From Costus lasius (lineage: Eukaryota; Streptophyta; Magnoliopsida; Zingiberales; Costaceae): DNA of 64,000 nt. This document shows, piece after piece, positions 10,418 to 22,975 of this stretch (within the stretch, counting starts at the first letter, position 1; every line of letters starts with the position of its first letter). The translations under genes and the position numbers were made by a program. A model generated the notes under the pieces. It saw only the letters and a list, made by a program, of their open reading frames with translations. It was not told the DNA's origin and ran no database searches. The stretch covers positions 48,706,507-48,770,506 of the forward strand of contig CM050449.1 of assembly GCA_027563935.2 (NCBI GenBank), written 5' to 3'.

Positions 10418-10435
10418 TGGCGTCGTTGCTGGGGA
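10418..10435 (+). other. Primer-binding site of element C
   Basis: TGGCGTCGTTGCTGGGGA differs from the usual Athila-type site TGGCGCCGTTGCCGGGGA by two C-to-T changes. It follows the LTR end by six bases. Confidence 0.85.
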
Positions 10436-10576
10436 CTTTGGTTTTGTTAATATTGATATAATTGATAGTATTGCCAGACAAAGCCTTTTATTTTTGTTCT
10501 TAGTATTTTCTGTGATAGATTCTAGTTTTCTTTTATTTTCTAAAAAATTTGAACTTTTCTGACTTTCTACTTGTTT

Positions 10577-11656
10577 ATGCGCAGGAATCTTAGATCAGGA
10601 CCATTTGTTCCTTTTGATCCTGAAATTAACAAAACTCTTAGATTGCGTAGGAAATTGAGGTTTGCTGAAGAGAGAGAAGAAGAATCCATCATGGCGGAAA
10701 AAAGAACACTTAGTGACTATGCAACCTCGAGTACACAAGGAATTCGTTCCAGCATTACTAGGCCTGCAATTGATGCAAACAACTTTGAGATTAAACCAGC
10801 ATTCCTATCAATGATCCAACAGAATCAGTATGGAGGATCTCCTCTGAAAGATCCTAACCAACACTTATCCCTTTTTCTTGAATTTTGTGATACCATAAAA
10901 ATTAATGGTGTATCTGATGATGCTCTTAGACTAAGATTGTTTCCTTTTTCTCTTAGGGACTAGTTATTGGAATTTCATATATCCTTCTATTATCCAAGGT
11001 AATTCTTATTTCTTGGCCAAAAAGCAAAGAAATAGATTCATCATTCCATTACAATATGATCAAGAGCGAGAGAAAGAGCTAATACCCTGTTTTGGTATTT
11101 CAATCGAAATACCAAAACAAGGTATTTTACGTAGAAAAGGTATTCTTCCTTATTTTGATGATCCACGATACAGAAGAAGCAATTCGGGAATTACTAAATA
11201 TGGGACCGTAGAGGTCAATTCAATCATAAAAAAAAGAGGATTTGGCTGAGTATAGAGGATCAAAAGAATTTAGTCCGAAATACCAAATGAAAGTGGATCA
11301 GTTTTTTTTTCATTCTCGAAGAAGTGCACATTTTACCCGGATCCTCATTGATAATGGTCCGGAACAATAGTATCATTGGAGTAGATACACAACTCGCCTT
11401 AAATACAAGAAGTCGAGAAGGTGGATTAGTCCGAGTGGAGAGAAAAAAAATATATTGAACTCGAGCAAAAGCTTGGCTACATTCACATCCGACTGGGACA
11501 TTCACTACTTGGGAGCAATTGTCAAGGGCTTTCTTGCTAAAATACTTTCCACCCAGTAAGATGATCCAGTTGAGGAATCAAATCACAAGCTTTGCTCAGA
11601 GGGATGGTGAATCACTTAGTGAAGCATGGGAGCGCTTCAATGAGTTACAACGAAAG
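10577..11656 (+). pseudogene. Athila-like gag of element C, split by plastid DNA and by Copia-3
   Basis: The first segment (10577-10960) encodes an Athila-type Gag start: an NLRSG motif, basic residues, then ANNFEIKP and a region ending FPFSLRD. It is then interrupted by about 500 bp of plastid sequence (10961-11464). Gag resumes at about 11462 with RAKAWLHS and continues through a WEQLSRAFLAKYFPPSK segment and the QITSFAQRDGESLSEAWERF region, stopping at 11656 where the minus-strand LTR of Copia-3 begins. The C-terminal part is not found after Copia-3. Gag would form the virus-like particle; this copy cannot. The start is the ATG shared in position with element D. No polymerase domain of this element is in the window. 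Confidence 0.85.
10961..11464 (+). pseudogene. rpoC2: Nuclear insert of plastid DNA: fragment of rpoC2
   Basis: The translation reads as the plastid RNA polymerase beta'' subunit: [19 protein letters not shown] near the start, then [11 protein letters not shown] and YFDDPRYRR. After a one-base shift near 11240 in an A run it continues with [38 protein letters not shown] and GGLVRVE. I recognise this from conserved rpoC2 proteins, not from a search. It is a short internal fragment with at least one stop (the ORF ends at 11249) and cannot function. It lies exactly between the SLRD and RAKAWLHS parts of a retrotransposon gag. The right junction shares a few bases (CTCGA) with the gag sequence, as in end-joining repair using organelle DNA as filler. 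Confidence 0.88.
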
Positions 11657-13339
11657 TGAAAGACCCATAAAGGGGAGGGAAACCCTAAAGCATGCGCATA
11701 TAAAACTTGCATGGGCGAAAGCAAGGGTTTCTAAAAGAATCGCATGCATGTCATATGATCAACTTATCAAACGCTTGTATACAGAAGAAAATTCATACCG
11801 ATGCCATTTCTTGGATGGCGTCTTGGAAGCAGAGAACAAAATGGTTCTCCTCCAAAGCGTGCACACACAAGGTGATAGATCGCCTACTTTCTTGTTGCTC
11901 CTTGTGCTAGCAAGGATCCAAGATCTCCTGATCGAATGAAGGGAGAAGAGATGATCTTTCTTGCTTGGTCGAATCCTTCTCTTGTCGTCAACACTCACAC
12001 ACGAGAGTGAGTCGTCGTGAGCAAAGGGGGCGAGAGGAGAGAATAGGGAGACCTATTCGAACGTGAGGCGTGGTCTCATTTTGAGATCATGGCTTCTAAA
12101 AATAGCAAGCCACAACATGCGATCATGTGTTCACACCAAGTGAACGATCGCAATTTCCTCTCCCCTTGAACCATGCGCTCACTTGATGAGCCAGTTCATT
12201 TCATTTGGTTCAAGGACCAAATTAAGCCAAGCCTTGATCCAGATCACATTAAACCAAAAGGCTCAAGATCTGACCATTCATCTCTTGATGCTCTTGATCT
12301 CACCGATCTAGCATCCAATCTCTCGATCGAAGCTTACCGATCTCAAGCCCTAATCAATCAAACATGATCAGACCAGATCTCACATACAATCAGAGTTTAA
12401 ATCCCATTAAACTGAACCAAAACAATTCAGCCCACACGATCTGACTCAAGTAAGCTATATCATCAAATTGTGCGACCCTAAGGGTTTCCTTTAAATGTCG
12501 GTAACGATAACTCACGTTATCACGATCAGTGAGGGGTATCTAGCAACACATCACTGTCTCCCGATATAAAGGAAAGAGTCTTCCAAGACTACACCCAAAC
12601 CACAGCACAAGTGTGAACCCAAGTCACTTGACATATGTGTTTCCTTTGCCACTGGATGTTCTTATTGGACAAGCGTGTCAAGCCTGTAATTCCAATATGA
12701 TGAGAATGATTAGATCAGATGAACATAGTCATCTGGGTATGGCCATACACTTTCTCAATCATCTCATACAGGGGGCCCCTATAGAACATCACACTCCAAT
12801 CAAGGAGACAGCAATCCTATATCTATCACTAGTGCCCTAACATGACTCATGATCACTATCCAAGATAGTCTATAACCATTATGTTTCAAATGATATTGAA
12901 CTACCTCAAAACAATGCCAATCATCATTTAGAAACACAAGTGATCTCAAGTCAGAGGAAATATGCCACTTGTTTGCATATAAGGATTATTCACATTGTGA
13001 CAAGCAATTGAATATCCTAAGTAGGGTCTGTCCAGTACATCCAATGTACCCATGAGTCTACATCTTATTCCATGCTCGAAGCATCCTATAAGATTAGAAC
13101 ACATATTAGTCTCAATCATATCAAGGCTGTCTCATGTTCACCAAGATATCTCAACTAAGGACAAAACTGCATGTCAGCCAAGCTGAACAGCATTGAGACA
13201 TTATTCAGAAGTATACATATTGCAGCAGATGATGTAACAACCTGAATAACAACCATTGCCTTTATAAACATAGAGTTTATACATGATACTGAAATAATCC
13301 AAAGGCCTCAAACATTAGCCTTAAGGGCATACCCCAACA
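11657..13339 (-). repeat. 3' LTR of Copia-3 (1683 bp)
   Basis: In plus reading it runs from TGAAAGACCC to CATACCCCAACA, the reverse complement of TGTTGGGGTATG...TCTTTCA. It directly precedes the reverse-complemented polypurine tract (13340-13352). Confidence 0.92.
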
Positions 13340-13359
13340 ATCTCCCACTTGCACTTAAT

Positions 13360-16300
13360 CTAATGGTTGAGAAATCTCAAACCCATATTATTACAGTGCT
13401 TCTCATGCTTCTGCTGCGCCAGAGGCTTTGTAAGCGGGTCAGCTAGATTCTCATCTGTATGAACCTTGCAGACTTTGATCTCGCCACGATCAATGATCTC
13501 CCGGATCAAGTGAAACCTTCTCTGTATGTGCTTGGACTTCTGGTGCGACCGTGGTTCCTTTGCTTGTGCTATTGCTCCAGTGTTATCACAGAAGATAACC
13601 AAAGGATCTGCACTCGAAGGAACAACACCAAGTTCCTGAACGAACTTACGAATCCACACTGCCTCCTTAGATGCTTCTGAGGCTGCAACATACTCGGCTT
13701 CTGTTGTGGAATCAGCAACAATTGACTGTTTAAAACTTTTCCACACCACTGCTCCTCCATTCAAGCTAAAAACATAGCCTGATTGCGATCGGAAATCATC
13801 CTGGTCAGATTGGAACGAAGCGCCAGTATATCCTTCAATACTGAGTTCTTCCTGACCTCCATATATCAAGAACATATCTTTGGTCCTCCGAAGATATTTC
13901 AAAATGTTCTTGACTGCAATCCAGTGTGCCTGCCCTGGATTACTTTGGAATCGACTGGTCACGCTTAACCCGTAAGCAACGTCTGGGCGAGTACACAACA
14001 TCGCATACATAATGGACCCAATAGCCGAAGCATAAGGCGTATTGTCCATTTCATCTTTCTCAGTCTGTGTTTGTGGACACTGACTCTTTGAAAGATTCAA
14101 ACCATGTCTGACTGGAAGATATCCTCTTTTAGAATTTTCTAAATGGAATCTCTCCAGGACTTTATCGATGTAAGTACTCTGGCATAGCCCGAGAAGCCTC
14201 TTAGATCTATCTCTGTAGATCTTCACACCTAATACATAGGCTGCTTCTCCTAAATCTTTCATCTGGAAACATTTTCTTAACCATGCTTTAACCGCATGTA
14301 GTTTAGGAATATCGTTTCCAATGATTAAGATATCATCGACGTAGAGGACTAGGAAAGTAATCACGCTCCCACTAAACCTCTTATATACACACGGGTCATC
14401 TTCATTCTTGATGAAACCAAATTCACAGATTGATTCATCAAAACGAATATTCCAGCTTCTCGATGCTTGTTTAAGTCCATAAATGGACTTCTTTAATTTG
14501 CATATTTTATGACGATCAGATGGATTAGTGAAACCTTCAGGTTGTGTCATATACACATCCTCTTCTAGTTTTCCATTAAGGAAAGCGGTCTTCACATCCA
14601 TCTGCCAGATCTCATAATCATAATATGCCGCTATCGCGAGAATAATCCGAATAGACTTGAACATGGCTACAGGAGAGAAAGTTTCATCATAATCTATCCC
14701 GTAGATTTGTTTGAAACCTTTCGCAACTAGCCTGCCTTTATAGGTAACCACGTTACCATCCATGTCTATTATCTTCTTGAAGATCCATTTACAGCCTATA
14801 GGGATTACTCCCGGAGGCGGATCAACCAAATCCCAAACTTGGTTATCTGACATGGAGACTCCGTCATAGCGCTCAGGCTGTCGACGGATCCTTCCCGATC
14901 TTCGCGATTCCCGTGATATCTGAGCCTCAGGTTGTTCAGTAACCTGATCTACTGGCTCAGGCTCATCCAACTGTACTTGACTACTTTGTCCTTCTTCTGG
15001 ATTCTCATCCAGCTTTATTTCTCTCCCACTGGCTTCTTGCAGAAGAAATTCTTTCTCAAGAAAAATAGTCGTCCGAGCAACAAATACTTTGTTCTATTTG
15101 GGATCGTAGAAATAATAACCCTTAGTTTCCTTAGGGTAACCAACAAAGATACATTTCTCAGATCTGCTCTCTAGCTTCCTAGAGGCGAGCTTTTTGACAT
15201 AAGCCTCGCAACCCCAGATCTTAATAAATGTCAAGCTCGACTGTTTCCCATACCATAACTCATATGGAGTCTTTGAAACGGCCTTGGATGGCACTCGGTT
15301 TAGTACCTTTGCAGCTGTTTCCAGTGCAAATCCCCAAAAGGAGTAAGGTAGAGTAGCCTGACTCATCATAGAACGAACCATATCCAGTAAGGTTCTATTT
15401 CTCCTCTCGGACACACCATTCCATTGCGGTGTTCCTGGCGGAGTGAGCTGTGAGATAATCCCACACTCCTTCAGATAGTCAGTAAACTCATGACTCAAGT
15501 ATTCTCCACCTCGATCTGAATGAAGTGCCTTGATATTTCGGCCTAATTGATTCTGTACTTCATTCTTGAACTCTTTGAACTTGTCAAAAGATTCACTCTT
15601 ATGTCTCATTAAATAGACATACCCGTATCTACTGAAATCATCAATAAAGGTAATGAAGTATGAATAGCCACCTCTGGCATGTTTACTAAATGGCCCACAC
15701 ACATCACTGTGAATGAGGTCAAGTAAACCTGAAGCCCTTTGACCTTTGTTGGAAAAAGGAGACTTCATCATTTTACCCAGTAAACAAGCTTTGCATGTAT
15801 CAAGCTCCTCATAGGAGAATGATCCCAGCAGTCCATGGTCATGCAACTGCTTAATGCGCTTCTTGTTAATATGGCTTAAACGACTATGCCATAGCAAGGT
15901 GCTGTCATCAGCATACTTGGCTTTCTTAATATCAATCTGTTGTATAGAACATTCCATGTCCAACATGAATAACCCATTGTTAATCGACCCAGTAGCATAA
16001 ACAATATTATCAAAAGAAATATAACACTTTGAAATCTTGCATTCAAAGGAAAACCCTTTCCTGACAAGAGCAGGAATAGAGATAATATTCTTGGTTATGC
16101 TCGGTACAAAATAACAATTGTCCAGTTCTAATACAAGACCAGATGGTAAAGAGATGTGATAAACTCCTACAGCAACAGCAGCAACCCGTGCCCCGTTTCC
16201 TACTCGTAGGTCCACCTCATGCTGTCCCACCTGTCTTCTTCTCTTGAGTTCCTGTACATTTGAACAAATGTGAACTCCACATGCAGTGTCCAACACCCAT

Positions 16301-17148
16301 GATATAGAAGAAGAAACCATGACCTCAGTCACGAAAATACCTGAGCCTGAAGTGAAAGACTTGCTTCCCTTCTTATCTCCTTGGAGCGCTTTACAGTCCT
16401 TTTTCCAGTGACCCAGCTGGCCACAATGGAAACGTCTGTATTCCTTCGACCGCTTGAGCTTTTGTTTCAGTGCCTTGTTGTAGCTCTTGACAGGGGCTTT
16501 GCCCTTCTTCCCCTTCTTCTTGTTCCTAGAAGGAAATATTAGGACAGAGGATGAAGGCGTTCCCTTCTCACGAGACTGAGTCTGCTCTGTAGTCAAGAGC
16601 ATATTCAGTAACTCTGCAGGCGTACAGTCGATCTTGTTCATATTAAAATTAATGATGAATGGATCGAAAGAGGCCGGGAGAGACTGCAGGATGATATCTA
16701 CAACAAGCTCCTGATTGATGGTGTGTCCCAGTTTCTCTAGAGCTTCCTTGTACCCAATCATCTTGAGCACGTGAGCTCCCACTGGACTCCCTTCAGTCAG
16801 TTTGCTCTGAAAGAAAAGTTTCGTCAAATTATAGCGTTCAGTCCTTGCCTGTGCAGCATACAGCAGCTTGAGGTTTGCTATAATTTCTATAGCTGATAAA
16901 TCCTCATGCTGACGCTGCAGCTGTGGCGTCATAGACGCTAGCATAAGGCAAGCGACGTCAATGCTATCATTGACATGCTTTTCATAAGCTTCCCGAACCG
17001 CCCTTGCGGCGTTCACAGCGGGTTGAGGCGGTATAGCCGTCTCGAGGACATACAGTTTCCTCTCAGCCTTAAGAACAATCTTAAGGTGTCCGTACCAGTC
17101 TGAGAAGTTTGGCCCAGCAAACTTCTCCCTTTCCAGTAGGGATCGCAC
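13360..17148 (-). pseudogene. Copia-3 gag-pol polyprotein, broken
   Basis: Close relative of the Copia-1 and Copia-4 polyproteins with the same domain order, but damaged in four ways. The start codon position (about 17160) no longer reads ATG. The first cysteine of the Gag zinc knuckle is arginine (RRFHCGQLGHW). An in-frame TAG at 15094-15096 ends the first reading block after the integrase region, replacing a glutamate codon. A 32-residue (96 bp) segment is missing at about 14856, in the linker between integrase and reverse transcriptase. The reading frame is otherwise the same on both sides of the stop. Downstream, YVDD and RNase H motifs remain, though the RNase H GYTDAS reads GYTGAS, losing its aspartate. 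It should not be autonomous. Confidence 0.92.
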
Positions 17149-18956
17149 ATTGAACGCTGTGGTGTTCGTTGCTGCAGTAATCTACAACAATGCAAGAACA
17201 GCAAGGTCAGTATCAATGTTAGAATCAATTCAGGACTTAAGAATGATTCTTTTCTCACTATTTTATCTGACTGAAAAATCCAGTAAAACAGTCCGAAAGA
17301 GTGAAACTCTTTTAGTGAGATGGGATCCAGATTTCATACTTGGTCTCCGCGTCCCGCTCAGGCGAGATAAGATGCACAGAGAGTACAAGCACTAATCTCT
17401 GGTAGGCAATCCCTGCTAATCGCCAACCCGTGCGATTCCCCTTCATCTGGGCAATCCAGCAAACTGTGCCAACTAAGTTGGTACAACACAGTCTCTGATC
17501 CCTCAGATGGCTGCCTCCATATGGCTACCATATGCTCAATATGTAGCCTACATGGTCAAGCTGACCCGACCTACTCCCTGGACCACCACGTGCTATGCTG
17601 AGCAACGAGAAGCGATAAATCCCTTCTCTGTAACACGCAGGTGTAATCACACACCGTCTGAAGATAGATGGGCGTGCCCACTGAGTGGGTACAACACGGC
17701 CCCAACGATAGTCAGAACAGTGAGGTTTCGCGTCAGAAGGCTTACGTGCTTGATATTTAATGTTGGATTTTAACGGTCCTTTTATCTTCTTACTATCATT
17801 CAAACCCTATGGTGATAGCAGAAGAATAGATCATCCAGTTACTAAATTAATTAAACAGTAAATTAAAAGCATGATGATCTTATGTGGTAAAAGCCCATTA
17901 AGCCTAAGTAAGACCTTAATAAACTTAAGTCTTCACTTGAGCTCTTCATGGGTCTTTTGCATTTCCTCTGGCCCAACCCGGGCCTAAGCGCCCACTGCAG
18001 CTCAGGTGCGCCCACCAGGTAAAATGCGCCTGTCCTAGAGTCGAACCCTAGACCTCCCACTGGTGAAGCCACTTGCTGCATGCGCCTCTGCCAAGTGTGC
18101 TCTGTGCTCATGTCTGATTAAATTACAATTTAATCTATCTAGACATGATTGACACGCAGGTCAATTACACTTTATAAATTAATTAAAATGTGATGCGCAG
18201 ATCACAATAATAATTTACAAATAATACTCCAGGCACGCAGGCCCCAGCACAGCACACATTAAAATTAGGCAGCCCACATAAGATTAAATAAACATCAAAC
18301 ATGGTATACAATCAACATGTGATCCAAAAACAAGAAATAAAAGTTTCGAAAAACCCATTGGCATCCATTTTATTTCCTTATGTGCCATACTACCTTACAA
18401 CGGTCCATTAATAGGGATCCACTCATCAGACCTAGTCAGACCCACTGCCCTTGCATGCACCAAGTCATAACCGACTTGAGTTGACCTCATGGTCAACAGT
18501 GCATGCGTGAAGGGCTGAACGTCCCTCATGAGTTCTGGCAAGCGGGTGTGACCCCGGGCCTTAATCATGAGCGTTCATTGGTTGTCTCAACCAGACATCG
18601 CTACACGCCTGTCTGCAGTCGACCTATAGCCACCTCATGCTTGCGCATAGGTGCCATCTGGTCGACCCATCTAGGCTGTCAGATGGTCTGATCAGACTGT
18701 TGGGTCTAGACTCGATTGATGACTTCAACCCTAATAACCCGTCTAAGTTTTTAAAGCAGGCGCTTTAGATCTAATGAGGGGCGCGCAAGACTAGTTTTGT
18801 TTTAACAAAAACACAACAACAAGCGCCAACAACATGCGCCAATGTAAAGCATACATCTATATTCGCATGATCTTTTAGATCTACTATTAGGCGCAAACAT
18901 GGATCAAAATAAGCAATCATATGAAACATACAAGGAACCATCGCTCTGATACCAAT
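17149..18956 (-). other. Leader of Copia-3
   Basis: Aligns in reverse orientation with the leader of Copia-4. It contains the hairpin series at 18109-18243: ACGCAG/GCGCAG loop complements inside short stems (18149-18164, 18190-18205, 18232-18243) and the long stem 18109-18115 with 18141-18147. The T-rich tract ending in TAG before the start is kept. The primer site TGGTATCAGAGC is at 18943-18954 in complement. Confidence 0.82.
18943..18954 (-). other. Primer-binding site of Copia-3
   Basis: GCTCTGATACCA in plus reading is the complement of TGGTATCAGAGC, which matches the 3' end of plant initiator tRNA-Met. It lies two bases from the 5' LTR. Confidence 0.92.
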
Positions 18957-20087
18957 TGAAAGACCCATAAAGGGGAGGGAAACCCTAAAGCATGCGCATA
19001 TAAAACTTACATGGGCGGAAGCAAGGGTTTCTAAAAGAATCGCATGCATGTCATATAATCAACTTATCAAACGCTTGTATACAGAAGAAAATTCATACCG
19101 ATGCCATTTCTTGGATGGCGTCTTGGAAGCAGAGAACAAAATGGTTCTCCTCCAAAGCGTGCGCACACAAGGTGATAGATCGCCTACTTTCTTGTTGCTC
19201 CTTGTGCTAGCAAGGATCCAAGATCTCCTGATCGAATGAAGGGAGAAGAGATGATCTTTCTTGCTTGGTCGAATCCTTCTCTTGTCGTCAACACTCACAC
19301 ACGAGAGTGAGTCGTTGTGAGCAAAGGGGGCGAGAGGAGAGAATAGGAAGACCTATTCGAACGTGAGGCGTGGTCTCATTTTGAGTTCATGGCTTCTAAA
19401 AATAGCAAGCCACAACATTCGATCATGTGTTCACACCAAGTGAACGATCGCAATTTCCTCTCCCCTTGAACCATGCGCTCACTTGATGAGCCGATTCATT
19501 TCATTTGGTTCAAGGACCAAATTAAGCCAAGCCTTGATCCAGATCACATTAAACCAAAAGGCTCAAGATCTGACCATTCATCTCTTGATGCTCTTGATCT
19601 CACCGATCTAGCATCCAATCTCTCGATCGAAGCTTACCGATCTCAAGCCCTAATCAATCAAACATGATCAGACCAGATCTCACTTACAATCAGAGTTTAA
19701 ATCCCATTAAACTGAACCAAAACAATTCAGTCCACACGATCTGACTCAAGTAAGCTATATCATCAAATTGTGCGACCCTAAGGGTTTCCTTTAAATGTCG
19801 GTAACGATAACTCACATTATCACGATCAGTGAGGGGTATCTAGCAACACATCACTGTCTCCCGATATAAAGGAAAGAGTCTTCCAAGACTACACCCAAAC
19901 CACAGCACAAGTGTGAACCCAAGTCACATGACATATGTGTTTCCTTTGCCACTGGATGTTCTTATTGGACAAGCGTGTCAAGCCTGTAATTCCAATATGA
20001 TGAGAATGATTAGATCAGATGAACATTGTCATCTGGGTATGGCCATACACTTTCTCAATCATCTCATACAGGGGGCCCCTATAGAAG
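18957..20087 (-). repeat. 5' LTR of Copia-3, incomplete
   Basis: Matches 11657-12786 of the 3' LTR, then stops at GGGCCCCTATAGAAG (20087). The rest of the LTR (about 553 bp) is absent in this orientation, and an LTR in the opposite orientation starts at 20088. Confidence 0.88.
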
Positions 20088-20679
20088 TGTTGGGGTATGC
20101 CCTTAAGGCTAATGTTTGAGGCCTTGGGATTCTTTCAGTATCATGTATAAACTCTTATGTTTATAAAGGCAATGGTTGTTATTCAGTTTGTTACATTGTC
20201 TGCTGCAATAAGTGTGCTTCTGAATAATGTCTCAAAGCTGTTCAGCTAGGCTGACATGCTATATGTCCTTAGTCGAGATATCTTGGTGAACATGAGACAG
20301 CCTTGATATGATTGAGACTAATATGTGTTCTAATCTTATAGGATGCTTCGAGCATGGAATAAGATGTAGACTCATGGGTACATTGGATGTACTGGACAGA
20401 CCCTACTAGGATATTCCATTGCTTGTCACAATGTGAATAATCCTTGTTTGCAACAAGTGGCACATATCCTCTGACTTGAGATCACTTGTGTTTCTAAATG
20501 ATGATTTTCATTGTTTTGAGGTAGTTCAATATCATTTGAAACATAATGGTTATAGACTATCTTGGATAATGATCATGAGTCATGTTAGGGCACTAGTGAT
20601 AGATATAGGATTGCCGTCTCCTTGATTGGAGTGTGATGTTCTAAAGGGGCCCCCCTGGATGAGATGATTGAGAAAGTGT
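20088..20679 (+). repeat. Head-to-head copia LTR fragment
   Basis: Begins TGTTGGGGTATGCCC and follows the copia LTR in plus orientation to GAGAAAGTGT, where the sequence changes to TGAAGGTCCCC (20680-20692). That resembles the reverse-complemented end of another copia LTR (compare 60847). The gap follows at 20693. It may be a real inverted insertion with AGAAG before it, or a mis-join at the gap. Confidence 0.7.
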
Positions 20680-20692
20680 TGAAGGTCCCCTA

Positions 20693-20792
20693 NNNNNNNN
20701 NNNNNNNNNNNNNNNNNNNNNNNNNNNNNNNNNNNNNNNNNNNNNNNNNNNNNNNNNNNNNNNNNNNNNNNNNNNNNNNNNNNNNNNNNNNN
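20693..20792. other. Assembly gap, 100 N
   Basis: Exactly 100 undetermined bases, the conventional placeholder for a scaffold gap of unknown size. Confidence 0.99.
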
Positions 20793-21597
20793 TAATGACT
20801 AGATGATTCTTTTTTCACTATTTCGTCACGTATAATTTTAGCATGATAATTTTACTCATGTGATAATTGCACTTTTGATTCTCCATAGATTCATACTATT
20901 ATTCATGTTTTAGAGTTCTCGCAATAAGGACTGAAAGGTGACTTTCTTGAGAATTTGGAACCCTAGAATTGCATGTTAGGAACTTTCTTTAAGAAATTAG
21001 GTTAGTTCTTATTGTTTGATTTTAGTAGTCAAATTGTCATGATAATAATATGAATCTAGGATTGAGTCGAGTTGTCAAACGTGGAGATCTTGTGCAAAAG
21101 CAAAGATCGAAATGTTAGAGAACCATGAGTAAAACTTGTGTTGAGACTCAGATGCACGAAAGTGATCCTTGAGATTCCACTTGTGATAATCAACTTAGAA
21201 TTCAGATGCACGAAAGTGATCCTTGAGTTCTTTGTTTGATGGTTTACTTATTTTCAGCATTGGGATAGATCCTACGCGAAAGCGAGGATTGATCCCTGCA
21301 TGATTGTCTGCACGAAAGTGAAATAATCCTTTTTTGAAGTAAATTATATCTTTACCATGATAAAATTAAACTGACGAATCTCTATTTACATCTAGTCATA
21401 GAAATTAAAGTGAATGAAACCCTAGTCCCAGTCTTCTCTCTCTGGTATTTCCGTTTTAGTCTTTTATTGCTCACTTGCATACTTTCGATTCACCTAGATA
21501 ACAAGAAATCAATTATTCAGTACTCGGCAAACAAGGTCTCTGTGGGTTCGATATCTATTTTATAACTTCGAGTATCCATGCACTTGCAGACACAACA
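20793..21597 (+). repeat. Athila-like LTR tail
   Basis: Resembles 9628-10411 of element C: CACGAAAGTGATCC repeats at about 21152, 21206 and 21309, the phrase GTGGGTTCGATATC, and an end ...GCAGACACAACA at 21597. It starts at the gap, so its left part is unknown. Confidence 0.75.
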
Positions 21598-22151
21598 AGA
21601 TTGGTGACATAACAAGTATTTGGAGCCATGTCAGGGAGTGACAAAGTCCCTGTACACCAAACAACGAGTTTGGCCGCGACACCAGAAATAGGTTTTTGTC
21701 TACCTACTTGTTGGGATACAACAGGCATATGCACTAACAATGTAATGGCCACAACAACATGGATTCACCTGTTTAATTGGATATATACTTTGGTGGACAC
21801 ACTCTTGAGACAAAGGAAAAGCAAAAGACTATATGCTCTCTACTATATGACACATCCCGCAAGTGCATGGTTGTGTCGTAATAATATAAAAGGTTGTCGA
21901 ACCCACAGGGAACAAGGTTAAGTACTAAAAGATTTAAGTTTCAATATCTTAGCAACTCGAAATAGTGTTCTGATGCTAATTAACTAAAAGCTAGATATCA
22001 AGGCAACTATGGGGGAATGTATGTATGAGAAAGATCAAGGCTTTAGTATCCACCACACCGACGATTTTTATTGCAATTAAGGAGATCTGTTGCATGAATT
22101 CTCAATTTTGCATAAGGAACCTTTCCCTAAAGTACAAGGTGCCCCCTCTCG
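21598..22151. other. Degraded Athila-like sequence, unresolved
   Basis: At 21621-21638 a sequence partly matches the Athila-type primer site (TGGAGCCATGTCAGGGAG), as expected just after an LTR. From about 21857 to 22151 the complement reads like another Athila-like LTR tail (GTGGGTTCG and ATGCACTTGCGGG in minus reading); it probably continues at 38434 on the far side of element B. No gene is seen. Confidence 0.45.
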
Positions 22152-22156
22152 GTGGT
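22152..22156. other. Target site duplication of element B, left copy
   Basis: GTGGT directly before the LTR end at 22157; the same five bases follow the other LTR at 38429-38433. Confidence 0.88.
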
Positions 22157-22975
22157 TGTTGTGTCTGCAAGTGCACGGATACTTCAAAGTAATAAAAATA
22201 TCGAACCACGGAGACCTTATTGTTAAGTACCAAATAGTTATATTCTCACTAGCTAAGCAAACCGAATATGATGAAAAGCAATGATGGAGAACACACGAAA
22301 AAGACAACCAGAGAGAAACTGGGACTAGGGTTTCATCCACCTTAATTCTAATGACTAGAAGGAAATAAAGGTTGTCAGTTTAATTCTATTATGATAAAGA
22401 CCTAATTCACTTCATAAAGGTATTGTCTCACTCTCGTGCAGACAATCATGCAGATAACCGATCCTCACTCTCGTGCAAGATCTATTCTCAATGCTAAAGA
22501 TAAGTGAATCATTGAACAAAGAACTCAAGGATCACTCTCGTGCATCCAAATTCTAAATCAATCATCTCAAGTGGAATCTCAAGGATCACTCTCGTGCATC
22601 CTGAAACTCAACACAGGTTTTACTTATGATTTTTCGACGACTCGATCCTCACTCTCGTGCAAGATCAAATCAAGTCTACACATTAACTCAATCCAAAGTA
22701 TTAGAAATTCAACATGGCAATAAAATCACTACAAATCAGAATTCGAAGAACTACCTAATCTTTTACGATAGTTCCAAACTCAACGATTCCTAGGTTTCCG
22801 AATTTCAAACGATCAACCTCTCGGTCTATTTCGCAAAACTCTAAAACATACTGATATTTAAAAAAACTAAAGAGAATTAAAGAACAATCAATCAAAAAAG
22901 TAAAATTATCATATTAAAATTAAACTTGACAAAAATCAATGTTTTCTAGTCATTAACAAACTAAGGGGATTACAC
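22157..22975 (-). repeat. 3' LTR of element B, terminal part
   Basis: Plus reading begins TGTTGTGTCTGC and aligns with 36549-37368 of the other LTR, including five CACTCTCGTGCA motifs (from 22429). It stops at the TACAC where Copia-2 inserted. Confidence 0.92.

Larger units (their letters stand above)
11657..20087 (-). mobile_element. Copia-3: minus-strand Ty1/copia element, defective
   Basis: On the minus strand it has a 5' LTR part (18957-20087), primer site (18943-18954), leader, polyprotein and complete 3' LTR (11657-13339). It sits in the gag of element C; the five bases before it are GAAAG (11652-11656), but the matching duplication is not found because the right end is replaced by an opposite LTR and a gap. 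The overlapping LTR parts differ at about 15 positions in 1.1 kb by eye, so it is older than Copia-4. Confidence 0.9.

Noticed and set aside
11013..11249. 78-codon frame as a separate gene
   Set aside because: It reads as an internal part of plastid rpoC2 and begins at a non-ATG codon; annotated as plastid-derived pseudogene instead.
20680..20692. Start of a third copia LTR before the gap
   Set aside because: Only 13 bases are visible, too few for a firm call; mentioned under the gap finding.
22429..22660. Possible CRISPR-like array from regularly repeated CTCTCGTGCA motifs
   Set aside because: Repeats are only about 10-15 bp, spacing is irregular, and they lie in a plant LTR.
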